From Pseudomonadota bacterium (GTDB taxonomy: Bacteria > Myxococcota_A > UBA796 > GCA-2862545): a stretch of 64,000 nt of DNA. A model generated the notes under the pieces. That model was given only the letters and a program-made list of their open reading frames with translations. It made no database searches and was not told the DNA's origin. The first letter of the stretch is position 1. Each line of letters opens with the position of its first letter. This document shows positions 41,406-60,706 of this stretch, piece after piece. Made by a program: the position numbers and the translations under genes. The DNA lies in assembly GCA_023954855.1 (NCBI GenBank), contig JAGSGY010000022.1, positions 1-64,000 on the forward strand. Reading direction: 5' to 3'.

Positions 41406-41998
41406 GTCAGCCTCCCCTCGAGCGCGAGAAGGCGGAACAGGGCGTCGTCGGCGTTACATTCGGCGGCTCTGAAGCGCCCAGCGAGTCTTTGGTTCGGCAA
41501 GCTGAACCGGCCGGCGCTCACTCCATCCTCGAAGTCGTCAACCGTCGCCGTCCCGGTGATGATGCCGGGCACGTACTCGTCTTCGGTGACCGAGAACTGC
41601 CGCACGAGACCGTCCTCGACCGACAGCGCAGCTTCGTACACGGCGTAGTAGCTCCCGACGAGCGCCCGGCCGGATCCAGTGGACACGCCGGTCCCGTCGT
41701 AGGTACCAGCCCACTCGAGCCCGGCGTCGCGATGGAGGGTGAGCTTGACGTGCCGGGCGTCCTCGCGGCAAGCCGCAGCGAAGATGGCGGCGCGGGCGGC
41801 CTGGAGCTCGCTTGGGTCTTCGCTCAGCGGGAAGTCGCACGCGAAGGCGCCATTCGAGAGAAGGAGAACCATCTGCGGGTCGCCGTAGGCATCGACGTCG
41901 ATGGCGTAGAGCGCCGTCTGCAGGGCCTGGACGCCTTGGCCGTCGTCGAAGCGGCCCGGTGTTGCGCAGGCGATGAGTAGTAGCGGAGTGAGCCTCAC
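41390..41998 (-). CDS. Small lipoprotein preceding the ABC transporter
   Basis: 202 residues from GTG at 41998, read as 'RLTPLLLIACAT', a very short lipoprotein signal with the Cys at about residue 11. The 76-residue upstream extension of the open frame is Arg/Ser-rich antisense sequence. The mature protein is mostly beta strands with four or five Cys ('GAFACDFP', 'FAAACREDAR', 'AAECNADD', 'RLTCETD'). No family recognised. It is the first gene of a coupled run lipoprotein-ATPase-permease, so a role as partner of the transporter is plausible but unproven. Confidence 0.6.
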   Translation of the reverse strand: MRLTPLLLIACATPGRFDDGQGVQALQTALYAIDVDAYGDPQMVLLLSNGAFACDFPLSEDPSELQAARAAIFAAACREDARHVKLTLHRDAGLEWAGTYDGTGVSTGSGRALVGSYYAVYEAALSVEDGLVRQFSVTEDEYVPGIITGTATVDDFEDGVSAGRFSLPNQRLAGRFRAAECNADDALFRLLALEGRLTCETD

Positions 41999-42105
41999 GT
42001 CGAGAGAATAGCGCTGGCAGACCCTTGGCCCGGCGCACGTTACAACTTTCTTTGAATGGTTTGGCTCGCCGGCACGTCTACGCGATCCGAACGGAGGAGA
42101 CTGTC

Positions 42106-43521
42106 GTGACTGCGCTGTCCGCCTTGATGATTTCTCTCGCACTGACCCTGTCCACCGCGGACGCCAAGCCGCGTGGCAGCTCGCCGGACCGTGGTGGCCA
42201 GACCACCAAGCCGCGCGACTCGGCACCCGCCAAGCCTACTCGGGGAAACCCGGCGCCGAAGCCGGTCCCGACTCGGAATCCCCCGGCGCCGACGCGAAAC
42301 CCACCGACGCCGACGCGAAACCCACCGGCGCCGACGCGGAATCCCCGCACGCCGGGCCAGCCGGTGTACGACAACCCCAGTCCTCGCACCCCGGAGGCGT
42401 CGCGTCCTTCGACCCTGCCTGCTCCGCAAGGTGCCGCGCGCAACCCCGATGCCGGCAGTCCCCGTGATGGCCTTCCGACAGCAGTGGGATCAGACCCGCT
42501 GGGCATCGAGCGCGATGGTCCGGTACGAAACCCCTCTGCTGGCGGGCCGAACGCCTTTCGTCCATCAGGGCCTGCTGCCCCTGGTTTTGTGACCGACCCG
42601 AGCCGGCCCGCCGTGGCGGGAGCCGAGCCGGTGACCCCCGTGCAGCAGGGCTACCAGACGCGGGACCACCGCTACGCCCGCCCGCACTACGCGCACGTGC
42701 ACGACTGCGGCTACGCGACCTACGCCACACCGCATCGCTACACCTACCGGCCCTACTACACGCGCTGGTACGTGCATCCCTACTACCGCTGGCAGTACAG
42801 CACCTACATCATGGTGCACACCGGCTACGGCACCATGGCCTGGGTCGACACCTGGATTCCCCCGCATCGCGCCGGCTGGATCTGGATGCCTGGCTTCTGG
42901 GCCGGAAACTACTGGAACCCCGGCTACTGGGCGCCCGCTGCGCCACCGCCGGTGCACTACGTTTACGTGCCGGGCTACTGGGAACGCGAGGTCTACGTCG
43001 ACGGCTACTACCGCTCGGACGCACGTGAAGACGGCGACTGGGAGTGGATCGAAGGGCTGTACCTCGAGGACGGAAGCTACGTGCCTGGCCATTGGCGTCC
43101 CACCGAGCCCGGGCCCGAGGGCTACACCTGGGAGCCTGGCTTCTGGGACGGCGAGGCCTACATCGATGGCTTCTGGCGGCCGATGTATCGCGACGGCTTC
43201 TCGTGGAGTGGCGCCTACTTTGATGCCAACGGCGTCTACCACTCTGGCTTCTGGGAGCCGCTGGATCCGAAGCAGGATCAGGTCTGGGTGCCCGGCTGGT
43301 TTGACGGAAACGCCTGGCAAGACGGCTACTTCGTTCCGAACGACGTCTACTACGCGGCGAATCCTGAAGAGTTCGATGCCCCCGAGGGCTGGGATGCCGG
43401 CTGGGACGTCGGGAATGGCTGGGGTGACGGCGAGGTCGTCGAGCGACACGGTCCGGACGACCCGGATCCGGTGGTCAACGCCGCTTCCAAGGAGCGTCGG
43501 CTGGGGATCCCGGTCGAGTAG
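42106..43521 (+). CDS. WXXGXW-repeat exported protein with Pro-rich linker
   Basis: 471 residues from GTG at 42106, which has GGAGGAG six bases upstream; the longer frame upstream lacks a signal. A signal peptide ends at 'LTLSTADA'. A Pro/Arg/Asn linker of tandem TRNPPAP units (about residues 55-82) follows. The C-terminal half has about ten W/Y-x-x-G-x-W motifs, for example 'WIWMPGFWAGNYWNPGYW', 'YVYVPGYWEREVYVDGYY', 'YTWEPGFWDGEAYIDGFW' and 'QVWVPGWFDGNAWQDGYF'. This is the YXWGXW/BcpO-like repeat seen in exported proteins of unknown function. The regular aromatic ladder suggests carbohydrate or membrane-surface binding. It is divergent from the lipoprotein-ABC operon. Confidence 0.8.
   Translation: MTALSALMISLALTLSTADAKPRGSSPDRGGQTTKPRDSAPAKPTRGNPAPKPVPTRNPPAPTRNPPTPTRNPPAPTRNPRTPGQPVYDNPSPRTPEASRPSTLPAPQGAARNPDAGSPRDGLPTAVGSDPLGIERDGPVRNPSAGGPNAFRPSGPAAPGFVTDPSRPAVAGAEPVTPVQQGYQTRDHRYARPHYAHVHDCGYATYATPHRYTYRPYYTRWYVHPYYRWQYSTYIMVHTGYGTMAWVDTWIPPHRAGWIWMPGFWAGNYWNPGYWAPAAPPPVHYVYVPGYWEREVYVDGYYRSDAREDGDWEWIEGLYLEDGSYVPGHWRPTEPGPEGYTWEPGFWDGEAYIDGFWRPMYRDGFSWSGAYFDANGVYHSGFWEPLDPKQDQVWVPGWFDGNAWQDGYFVPNDVYYAANPEEFDAPEGWDAGWDVGNGWGDGEVVERHGPDDPDPVVNAASKERRLGIPVE
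42268..42353 (+). repeat. 18-base tandem repeat encoding T-R-N-P-P-A/T
   Basis: Four to five copies of a unit like CCGACGCGAAACCCACCG lie in frame in the Pro-rich linker of the WXXGXW protein. Variation is mostly silent or Ala/Thr. Confidence 0.85.
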
Positions 43522-43536
43522 GGTTAGGCGGGGCGC

Positions 43537-44139
43537 ATGAACGAACGTCGTCAGCGCATCCGCTCTATCCTTCATCAGCGCCTCGGTTCGGTGTCTGTCG
43601 CCATCGAGGCGCTGCACCACCGGCACAACGTCTCGGCGGTGATGCGCACCGCGGATGCGCTGGGCATTCATCGAGTGCACCTGGTCGAGGGCCACTTCAA
43701 GCCGTCGAAGGGCGCGGCTCGGGGTGCAGAGCGGTGGCTCGAGATTCAGCATCATCTCAATGCTGAGGATGCGGTGAAGGCGATTCAGGCCGACGGCTAC
43801 GAGATCTGGTGTGCGGACCTTCGCGACGATGCGGTGGAGGCGCACGCGGTGCCGGTGGACCGGAAGGTCTGTCTGTGGTTCGGTGCTGAGCTCGCCGGCG
43901 TCAATGAGGCTGCGCTCGAGGCGGCCGCGGGGATTGTGACCATCCCCATGCGAGGCTTCGCGCAGTCGCTGAACGTGAGTGTGAGCGCGGGCATGGTGCT
44001 GAGCACGGTGGCCGACCGCGCCCGGGCATTGGGCGAGGGCTCTCTGCTCTCTGATTCGGAGCGCACGTCGCAGCTCGACGCCTGGTTCAAGCGCGAAGAC
44101 GAGGTGATGTACCGACTCGCGGAACGCGCTCGCGGGTGA
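43537..44139 (+). CDS. trmH: tRNA (guanosine-2'-O-)-methyltransferase TrmH
   Basis: 200 residues. SPOUT motif 1 'HHRHNVSAVMRTADALGIHRVHLVE' contains the catalytic Arg, motif 2 'VCLWFGAELAGVNE' and motif 3 'VTIPMRGFAQSLNVSVSAGMVL' complete the knotted SAM site. The short C-terminal extension fits TrmH, which methylates the ribose of G18 in tRNA, rather than the rRNA enzymes, which have an N-terminal RNA-binding domain. Starts 15 bases after the WXXGXW gene and is followed by yhbY, another RNA-related gene on the same strand. Confidence 0.9.
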   Translation: MNERRQRIRSILHQRLGSVSVAIEALHHRHNVSAVMRTADALGIHRVHLVEGHFKPSKGAARGAERWLEIQHHLNAEDAVKAIQADGYEIWCADLRDDAVEAHAVPVDRKVCLWFGAELAGVNEAALEAAAGIVTIPMRGFAQSLNVSVSAGMVLSTVADRARALGEGSLLSDSERTSQLDAWFKREDEVMYRLAERARG

Positions 44140-44182
44140 CGTGAGGGCTCGGTTCGGCTATTTGGCGCGCCGGGAGGCTCGG

Positions 44183-44475
44183 ATGGAGCTTACAGGTAAG
44201 CAAAAGCGTCATCTGCGTGGACTCGCGCATCACCTCAAGCCGGTCGTTCTCGTCGGCAATGCCGGCATCAGCGAGGCCTTGGTCGGCCACGTGAACGCTG
44301 CGCTCGAGGACCATGAGCTGATCAAGATGAAGTGCGGCGAGAACTCGCCCCTGTCGATCAAAGAGGCGGCCGTCGCGGTTGCCGAGGCCACGGGCTGCTC
44401 GGTGGCGGGCACGATCGGTCACACGGCGATTCTCTACAAGCGTCGCCATGAAGAGCCCGAGATCGAGCTGCCGCT

Positions 44476-44479
<4 letters not shown>
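44183..44479 (+). CDS. yhbY: YhbY-like RNA-binding protein (CRM domain)
   Basis: 98 residues from the ATG at 44183, which has GGGAGG five bases upstream. The single CRM domain is clear: '[33 protein letters not shown]' includes the GxxG loop GNAG, followed by '[12 protein letters not shown]' and '[10 protein letters not shown]'. YhbY associates with pre-50S ribosomal particles in E. coli. It shares its last four bases, CTAG, with the giant gene on the opposite strand. The product is likely cotranslated with TrmH from one transcript. Confidence 0.9.
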
Positions 44480-55446
<10,967 letters not shown>

Positions 55447-55508
55447 TCGCTCCCTCTATTCGCCGGAGAGTAGCACTGGTGCTGCCTCAGAGGGGGATTG
55501 ACGCGGTT

Positions 55509-55542
55509 GCCAGCTGGGGGAGCGGACGGCCTGCTAGCTGGC
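55509..55542 (-). promoter_or_regulatory. Hairpin between the TPR gene and the giant gene
   Basis: GCCAGCT (55509-55515) and AGCTGGC (55536-55542) form a 7-bp stem with a 20-base loop that covers the TPR gene's stop codon. With only about 60 bases left before the giant gene's start, it could be a partial terminator limiting expression of the 11-kb gene. No U-tract follows. Confidence 0.4.
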
Positions 55543-56841
55543 GATGGCCAGGTGCGTGTCTAGCTTCGTCGACAGTGGGCCCTCTGGGGTCTGCTCACGC
55601 AGCGCACGAGCGAGCTCTGGAGCCTGCGGATGTCCCTCGGCCTTTGCGGCCAGAGCGAGCATGTAGCCGGATTCCCAGGTCGGCTTGAGACCCTTCGCCT
55701 GGGACTCGCGGACGAGGTCCTGGGCGCGCTCGGCTTCGACGCCCTCCTCGAAGTAGAGGATGGCCAGATCGCGCAGCATCTCGGGCTGAATCGGGACCGT
55801 TCCACATCGGCCGCTGGCGCACTGGTGCACTTTGGCGGCTTCGAGAGCCTGAATGGCGGCCTTGCGGTCCTCGCCGCGCACGCGGACCCGCGCGAGCATG
55901 TGGTAGAGCTGCATGGCCTTCGGGTGGGCCTTGATCTCGGCGCGCAGTAGACCGTCGGCCTCGGAGAGCTCGCCGGTGGCTTCGAGTAGCTGTGCGAGCA
56001 ACACGCCGCCGACCTTGGGCTGCTTGACTCGCAGATTGCGGAGTAGGCGTACAGCCGTGGGAAGGTCTCCGGCCTCGGCGGTGAGCTGGGCGTGGAAGAC
56101 GCCGGAGTGCAGGCGTCCCATCGGGAAGTGGGCACCGGCCAGCTCTGCGAAGGCGCCCACTTCTCGTGCAGCGGCCTTGGCATCGTTCAGGGCGTAGGCG
56201 GCACGCGCGCGTTCCCACCGCACGAGGGCGCGGTCGTCGGGCATGGTCAGCAGCGGGGTGAGTGCGAGGTCAGGGCGGCCGTCCTCGATGTCGAGAATGG
56301 CCTGGCTAAACTCGGCGCCGAGTCCCTCGAGGCCGCTGCGTAGCTCCGCGGGGTAGTTCTCGATGATCAACGCGATGCGCTGGCTGCGCTCTTCGGCATC
56401 TTCGGCCAGCGGATCCATGTTCGGCGGCGGGTCGAGCAGGGACGAGCTGCCGCCGATGCCGAGCGGATCGACTGCGGTCAGGCGGGCTTCGCGGTCCTCT
56501 GCCTGGCGACGCTCCGACTCTTGACGGGCCTGGCGCTGCTCGCGCAGCTGTCGGCGAACATCGCGGAACTGCTCGTCCATTCCAGGCTGCTTGAAGCTGG
56601 TGGCGAGCTCCATGTGCATGTCGACACGACGCGCGTCTCCGGCCTCGCCCCACGACACGGCCTGTTCGAGATTCAGCTCGGCCAGGTGGCGCTCGGCCTC
56701 TGAAACAAGCTCCTTTGCTTCAGGAAGATCGAGGTCCATCGCCTCGAGGCGCGCGTCTGCGAAGCGTCCCTTCTCGATCAGGCCACGAGCCGTGTTGAGG
56801 CGGTCTTCAGGGGACGGAAACAGCCAGGATAGCAGACCCAT
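55534..56841 (-). CDS. TPR-like protein coupled to peptide deformylase
   Basis: 435 residues. The ATG overlaps the def stop by one base (TGATG). The N-terminus 'GLLSWLFPSPEDRLNTARGLIEKGRFADARLEAM' opens a helical repeat protein, and further repeats appear at about 170-400 ('VRWERARAAYALNDAKAAAREV', 'LLAQLLEATGELSEADGLLRAEIKAHP'). A basic/acidic charged helix lies at about 95-125. No signal peptide or membrane segment. It is immediately upstream of the giant pseudokinase gene (87-base gap) on the same strand, so it may be a partner or assembly factor; that link is inferred only from position. Confidence 0.7.
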   Translation of the reverse strand: MGLLSWLFPSPEDRLNTARGLIEKGRFADARLEAMDLDLPEAKELVSEAERHLAELNLEQAVSWGEAGDARRVDMHMELATSFKQPGMDEQFRDVRRQLREQRQARQESERRQAEDREARLTAVDPLGIGGSSSLLDPPPNMDPLAEDAEERSQRIALIIENYPAELRSGLEGLGAEFSQAILDIEDGRPDLALTPLLTMPDDRALVRWERARAAYALNDAKAAAREVGAFAELAGAHFPMGRLHSGVFHAQLTAEAGDLPTAVRLLRNLRVKQPKVGGVLLAQLLEATGELSEADGLLRAEIKAHPKAMQLYHMLARVRVRGEDRKAAIQALEAAKVHQCASGRCGTVPIQPEMLRDLAILYFEEGVEAERAQDLVRESQAKGLKPTWESGYMLALAAKAEGHPQAPELARALREQTPEGPLSTKLDTHLAIAS

Positions 56842-57422
56842 CAGGCCTCCTCGAGTTCGTCAGAGAGGTCGTCGTCTTCCCAGTCTTGATCATCTTCGAT
56901 GTCGCCGTCGACCATCTCGTCGAGCGGTCCCCAGCGGCGGTACTCCTCGAGGAAGGCGAGGGTGGTCGTGTCGCACTTGTCGACGAACAGCACGCCATCC
57001 AGGTGATCGCACTCGTGCTGGGTGACAATCGCCGCAAATCCCTGCAGCTCGTACGCCTTGGGCTGCCCGTCGCGACCGAGTGCTTCGAGGCGGATGTGGG
57101 AGGGCCGGTCCACGGCGGCGCGCATGTCGGTGACCGAGAGACAGCCTTCGTAGTAGCGCTGCGTCTCGTCGGAGAGGACCGTGATCACGGGGTTGATCAG
57201 GAACTCGGGGCCGCGCTCGTCGCTGAGCGTGAGCACACAGACCCGCAGGAGCTCGTGCACCTGGGGAGCGGCGAGGCCGGCCCCATCGTACTCATCCATG
57301 GTCTCGAGCAAGTCGTCGCAGAAGCGCTGAAAGACCTCACTTGGAATGAGCTCCGGCGGAACCTCGACGGCGACTTGGCGGAGCACGGGGTGGCCCATGC
57401 GGGCGACCTTGAGGATGGACAC
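56841..57422 (-). CDS. def: Peptide deformylase with acidic C-terminal tail
   Basis: 193 residues. The three deformylase motifs are present: 'GAGLAAPQV' (about 48-56), 'EGCLSV' (about 92-97, Cys metal ligand) and 'QHECDHLDGVLFVD' (about 134-147, His-Glu-His). It removes the formyl group from nascent proteins at the ribosome exit. Unlike most deformylases it ends with about 30 strongly acidic residues ('DGDIEDDQDWEDDDLSDEL'), which may affect ribosome or partner binding. It heads an operon-like series def, TPR gene, giant gene. Confidence 0.92.
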   Translation of the reverse strand: MSILKVARMGHPVLRQVAVEVPPELIPSEVFQRFCDDLLETMDEYDGAGLAAPQVHELLRVCVLTLSDERGPEFLINPVITVLSDETQRYYEGCLSVTDMRAAVDRPSHIRLEALGRDGQPKAYELQGFAAIVTQHECDHLDGVLFVDKCDTTTLAFLEEYRRWGPLDEMVDGDIEDDQDWEDDDLSDELEEA

Positions 57423-57481
57423 TGGATCTCCGGAGCGAAGCGGGTGAATCTGCCTTCTATCTCACTGGAGGCAACCTGGGT

Positions 57482-58354
57482 GTGCTGCTGCTGTGGACTG
57501 CCTTGGCGATGGCCGGGCCCGAGGTCGTGGCTGACGATCCGTCGGGCACGCTTCGTCGAAGGCTCGTGCATGACGACGCCGACGTGGTGCTGCTCTACGG
57601 GTCCGGGCAGGATGGTGAGGTCGGGCCGTGTGGCTGTGACGCCGTGGAGCGCGGTGGGATGGAGAGGATCCGAGGCTACTCGCGCGCCGTCGAGAAGACC
57701 GGCAGTCCAGTGATTTTGCTCAACGCGGGCGGCTGGCTGGATGCTCGCCCCGGCCAGTCCGAGCGCAATGACGCCATGGTTCAACAGGTCGCCGACTGGG
57801 ATGCGTTGAACGTGGGCTTTCGCGAGCCGGTCGGTCTCGGACGCTACGTCGACAGGGGCACGGCCCTTGCGGCCGACCTGAGGCCTCAAATGCCCACGAG
57901 CTTGGTCTCAGCGAGCGTCCAGGGTCCCGGCACGAGTACCTGGAAGACCGTGATTGCGGGAACGACGACGGTGGCGATCACAGGCGTGTCTCCGACGACC
58001 GCGGCCGACCGCTGGCCGCAGGGCTTCGGGGGTGAAGAGCCTGTCGCGGCCCTTCGCGCGGCACTCGCGAGCGCTCCAGAGGCGGACCTCGTCGTGGTTC
58101 TCGCCTACGAGACCGGAGCCGCAACCGACGAGCTCGCTGCACTACCTGGCGTCGACGTGCTCATCGAGGCGGGTGGCTATACGGCGCGCTGGGACGCATC
58201 CACCGAGCAAGGGGCGCTCTGGGTCCGCTCGACGCAAGGGTCTACGCGGCTCGGTGAGCTGCGGCTCTGGCTCGACGAGGATGCGGTGGTCCGCGCTGTC
58301 GACCGCCAGGTCCCGGTAGACGTGGCGATTCCGAAGCGCAGGCGGAGACCCTAG
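57482..58354 (+). CDS. Degenerate UshA/5'-nucleotidase-like exported protein
   Basis: 290 residues from GTG at 57482, which has GGAGG ten bases upstream. A short signal ('LLLWTALAMAG') is present. The block 'GPCGCDAVERGGMERI' followed by 'VILLNAGGW' and 'WDALNVGFREP' follows UshA-like phosphoesterases of the 'EPCGC..GGLARRA..LLDAGD..NVGE.D' type. The metal-binding Asp of the GD motif is Gly here and the DxH motif is not evident, so it is probably catalytically dead. The CGC motif is retained. The product is likely periplasmic. Its stop directly abuts that of the converging gene. Confidence 0.65.
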   Translation: MLLLWTALAMAGPEVVADDPSGTLRRRLVHDDADVVLLYGSGQDGEVGPCGCDAVERGGMERIRGYSRAVEKTGSPVILLNAGGWLDARPGQSERNDAMVQQVADWDALNVGFREPVGLGRYVDRGTALAADLRPQMPTSLVSASVQGPGTSTWKTVIAGTTTVAITGVSPTTAADRWPQGFGGEEPVAALRAALASAPEADLVVVLAYETGAATDELAALPGVDVLIEAGGYTARWDASTEQGALWVRSTQGSTRLGELRLWLDEDAVVRAVDRQVPVDVAIPKRRRRP

Positions 58355-59293
58355 CTACTCGCGGACGATGTCGATCTGGGTCGCGATGGCGGTGCCGATC
58401 TCCATCGCCTGGCCGGCGGCAGACACGGCCATGCGCATGTCGAGCGCGACCTCGACGGCGCTTGAGGTGGGGCTCACGTGGCCGAGGTCCAGCTGGCTGG
58501 TGCCGGTGCCGGCCGATTCGAAGTGCACGAACTCGGCAGTGGACCCGGGGGGCAGGTTGGGCAGGCTCGCGGTGGTCGACAGCGTCTCCTGTGCGATGGC
58601 GACACGAAGCGTGACGGCGTCGCCATCGAGCTTCAGCAGCTCGAAGGTCGTGACCTGCTTCAGATCAATGCCGTTCTGGTTCATCTCTTCGGTCAGACGC
58701 CACTTTGCGCCGACGCCAACGGCCTTTTCGGGGAGGATGGAGGTCGCGCTGTTCTTGAGTGACTGCTGCATCTGCTCGGTGGCGTCCGGGTCGGCGCCCT
58801 CTGGGATGCGGAGCTCGGTGGACAGCGTCTGCCCGCGCGCGCTGATCGTTGCGACGCCGCCGAGTCCGACCGCGGCCTCAACCGAGCCGCGCATGCTGTC
58901 GATGACTTCCGGCGAGGTCTCGGTGGTCTCGTCGACCTTGGCATCGGCGATCTCGTAGCTGTACACGATGTCGCCGTTCGGCTCGACGCGATCGATGGTG
59001 ACTGCGAGCTTCATGGTCGAGGCGGGGATGGCTGGGGTGGGCATCGCGTTGCCGGCCATGTCCATCGACATCTGCAAGTTGGTCGTCATCGCCATGACTT
59101 CGGTCGTCCCTGGCTCGGGCGCGTAGCGAAGGGTCTGCTTCGGTCCCTTGCCCTTCGAGAGCAGCTCGACCGTAGCGCCATTCGAGAGAGTCTCGGTGGG
59201 CTTCGCGTCGGCGGACATGGGCAATGCGAGGGAGGCATAGACCAGGCCGGCGCCAAGAAGGGTGGCGGCGCGGCGTGCAGATGGGCTGAGCAT
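58355..59293 (-). CDS. Exported protein of unknown function
   Basis: 312 residues from the ATG at 59293, just after GGAGAG. A classical signal peptide ends 'ALPMSADA'. The mature protein alternates beta strands with Thr/Ser/Val-rich repeats ('VEPNGDIVYSYEIADAKVDE', 'GVGAKWRLTEEMNQNGIDL', 'VSPTSSAVEVALDMRMAVS'), without Cys or an enzyme motif. It resembles the DUF6263-like or general 'surface beta-sandwich' exported proteins, but I cannot assign it. It stands apart from the folate operon by 58 bases. Confidence 0.6.
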   Translation of the reverse strand: MLSPSARRAATLLGAGLVYASLALPMSADAKPTETLSNGATVELLSKGKGPKQTLRYAPEPGTTEVMAMTTNLQMSMDMAGNAMPTPAIPASTMKLAVTIDRVEPNGDIVYSYEIADAKVDETTETSPEVIDSMRGSVEAAVGLGGVATISARGQTLSTELRIPEGADPDATEQMQQSLKNSATSILPEKAVGVGAKWRLTEEMNQNGIDLKQVTTFELLKLDGDAVTLRVAIAQETLSTTASLPNLPPGSTAEFVHFESAGTGTSQLDLGHVSPTSSAVEVALDMRMAVSAAGQAMEIGTAIATQIDIVRE

Positions 59294-59351
59294 CAACTCT
59301 CCAATGGATGGACGAGACCATAGCCCACAGGCGGCATTGGCCATTCCACGT

Positions 59352-59978
59352 TTACGCGGCGACGAAGGGACGCTGCCAGACGACGAGCAGGCAAGCGGGG
59401 TCGTCGTGGGTGCGGAGCTCGGTGCCGAAGCGGTGGCGACCGTCCGGCAGGCCGGCCAGCGTGATGGCCTCGGCGTCGTCGGGAATGACGTAGGTCGTGT
59501 GCGGCCGCAGTCGAGCGCGGGCCACATCGCAGAGCTTGGTCTTCGCGATCCAGTCGAGCTCGACGCCTTCGGACACGCGCTCATGCTCGATGCGACACCA
59601 CGGTGTACCTCGGCGCATGCGAATGCCCGGGATGGCGCGGCCGTCGAGGATGGTGGGCTTGCGCAGCCGGACCTCGACCTCTTTGACGTCGGCGCGACCC
59701 TCGCCGGGTGCAGGTGGAATCAGCACGGCGCGGCAGATCGCCTTTGCGAGGGACTCGAGCAGCCACCACCGCCCGGCATCCGCGAGCAGCTCGAGCTGGC
59801 TGGTGATCACCGCGTAGTTGACGGTGTTCGCGACGTCTTCGCTGTCCGCGGCGGGCTCGAGATCGAGCACCATGTCGATCTCGAACTCGAGGGGCTGGGT
59901 TCGCGCCTGCTCGAAGTCGAGAATGCCGATGGTGGCGTCGAGGGTGCAGGCGGTCAGCGTGATGGTGTCTCGATTCAC
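59352..59978 (-). CDS. folB: Dihydroneopterin aldolase FolB with C-terminal extension
   Basis: 208 residues, against about 120 for the family. Residues 1-125 fit FolB: 'DATIGILDFEQARTQPLEFEIDM' carries the catalytic Glu region, 'VANTVNYAVITSQLELL' follows, and 'VEVRLRKPTILDGRAIPGI' carries the catalytic Lys. The remaining about 80 residues ('IEHERVSEGVELDWIAK', 'HTTYVIPDDAEAITLAGLPDG') are an extra, beta-rich domain I do not recognise. FolB makes 6-hydroxymethyl-dihydropterin for folate. It overlaps folM as ATGA, so the two are coupled. Confidence 0.8.
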   Translation of the reverse strand: MNRDTITLTACTLDATIGILDFEQARTQPLEFEIDMVLDLEPAADSEDVANTVNYAVITSQLELLADAGRWWLLESLAKAICRAVLIPPAPGEGRADVKEVEVRLRKPTILDGRAIPGIRMRRGTPWCRIEHERVSEGVELDWIAKTKLCDVARARLRPHTTYVIPDDAEAITLAGLPDGRHRFGTELRTHDDPACLLVVWQRPFVAA

Positions 59979-60706
59979 GGGTACCTCGCGGAGAGTCCGC
60001 CATCAACGGGGAGGATGCAGCCGTTCAAATAGTTCGCCTCGAGCGCGACGAAGCGCACCAGACGCGCGATGTCTTCGGGCTCTCCTGCCCGCTCGAGCGG
60101 GATCTTCTTCGCCAGGCGGGCGCGCTTCTCTTCGGAGTAGCTGGGCGGCCAGGCGACCTGACCCGGGCTGACTCCGACGCAGCGGAGGTCGGGTCCGAGC
60201 TCGACCGCCATGGCGCGAACGAGCATGACCAGCGCGGCCTTGGACACGCTGTAGTGGGCGTAGCCAGGCACGGGACGCTCTGCGCCGATGTCGCAGAGGT
60301 GGATGACCAGCCCGTCCTCGGCCTTTCGCAAGGGCTCGAGCAGCCCCTGGCTCAGCAAGAAGGGTGCGCGGACGTGAAGGGCGTGCATGGTGTCGATCTG
60401 CTCGACGGTGACTTGCTCGAAGGGCACAGGCTCGAACAGGCTCGCGTTGTTGACCAACAGATCGACCGTGTCCCACTGCTCACGTACGGCGCGCACGACT
60501 TCGCGGCAGGCATCGACGTCGGACAGGTCGCCGCGAATGAGGAAGGCGTGGGCTCCAGACTCGCGGCAAGCGCGGGCCACGTCTTCGGCTTCGGTCGCGG
60601 AGCTCCGGTAGTGGATGGCCAGGTCGTAGCCGTTCGCTGCCAGCTCGAGGGCAATCGCGCGGCCCACCCGCTTGGCCGCTCCCGTCACGAGTGCGGTGCG
60701 TCTCAT
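59975..60706 (-). CDS. folM: Pteridine reductase / dihydromonapterin reductase (SDR)
   Basis: 243 residues. The pteridine-reductase form of the nucleotide motif, TGxxxRxG, is present as 'TGAAKRVGRAIA', followed by 'YDLAIHYRSS', which favours NADPH. The structural motif 'LLVNNAS' and the catalytic 'YSVSKAA' (Tyr/Lys) are in place, and 'GVSPGQVAWP' and 'NYLNGCILPVDGG' complete the SDR. Position next to folB supports a role in dihydrofolate or dihydromonapterin reduction. The gene overlaps yhhQ upstream and folB downstream, both as ATGA. Confidence 0.8.
   Translation of the reverse strand: MRRTALVTGAAKRVGRAIALELAANGYDLAIHYRSSATEAEDVARACRESGAHAFLIRGDLSDVDACREVVRAVREQWDTVDLLVNNASLFEPVPFEQVTVEQIDTMHALHVRAPFLLSQGLLEPLRKAEDGLVIHLCDIGAERPVPGYAHYSVSKAALVMLVRAMAVELGPDLRCVGVSPGQVAWPPSYSEEKRARLAKKIPLERAGEPEDIARLVRFVALEANYLNGCILPVDGGLSARYP

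Noticed and set aside
41999-42226. N-terminal extension of the ABC-linked lipoprotein
   Set aside because: Arg/Ser-rich and antisense to the WXXGXW gene start; the lipobox-type signal begins at 41998.
42565-43845. 426-residue minus-strand frame opposite the WXXGXW and trmH genes
   Set aside because: Runs across two well-supported plus-strand genes and has no motif of its own.
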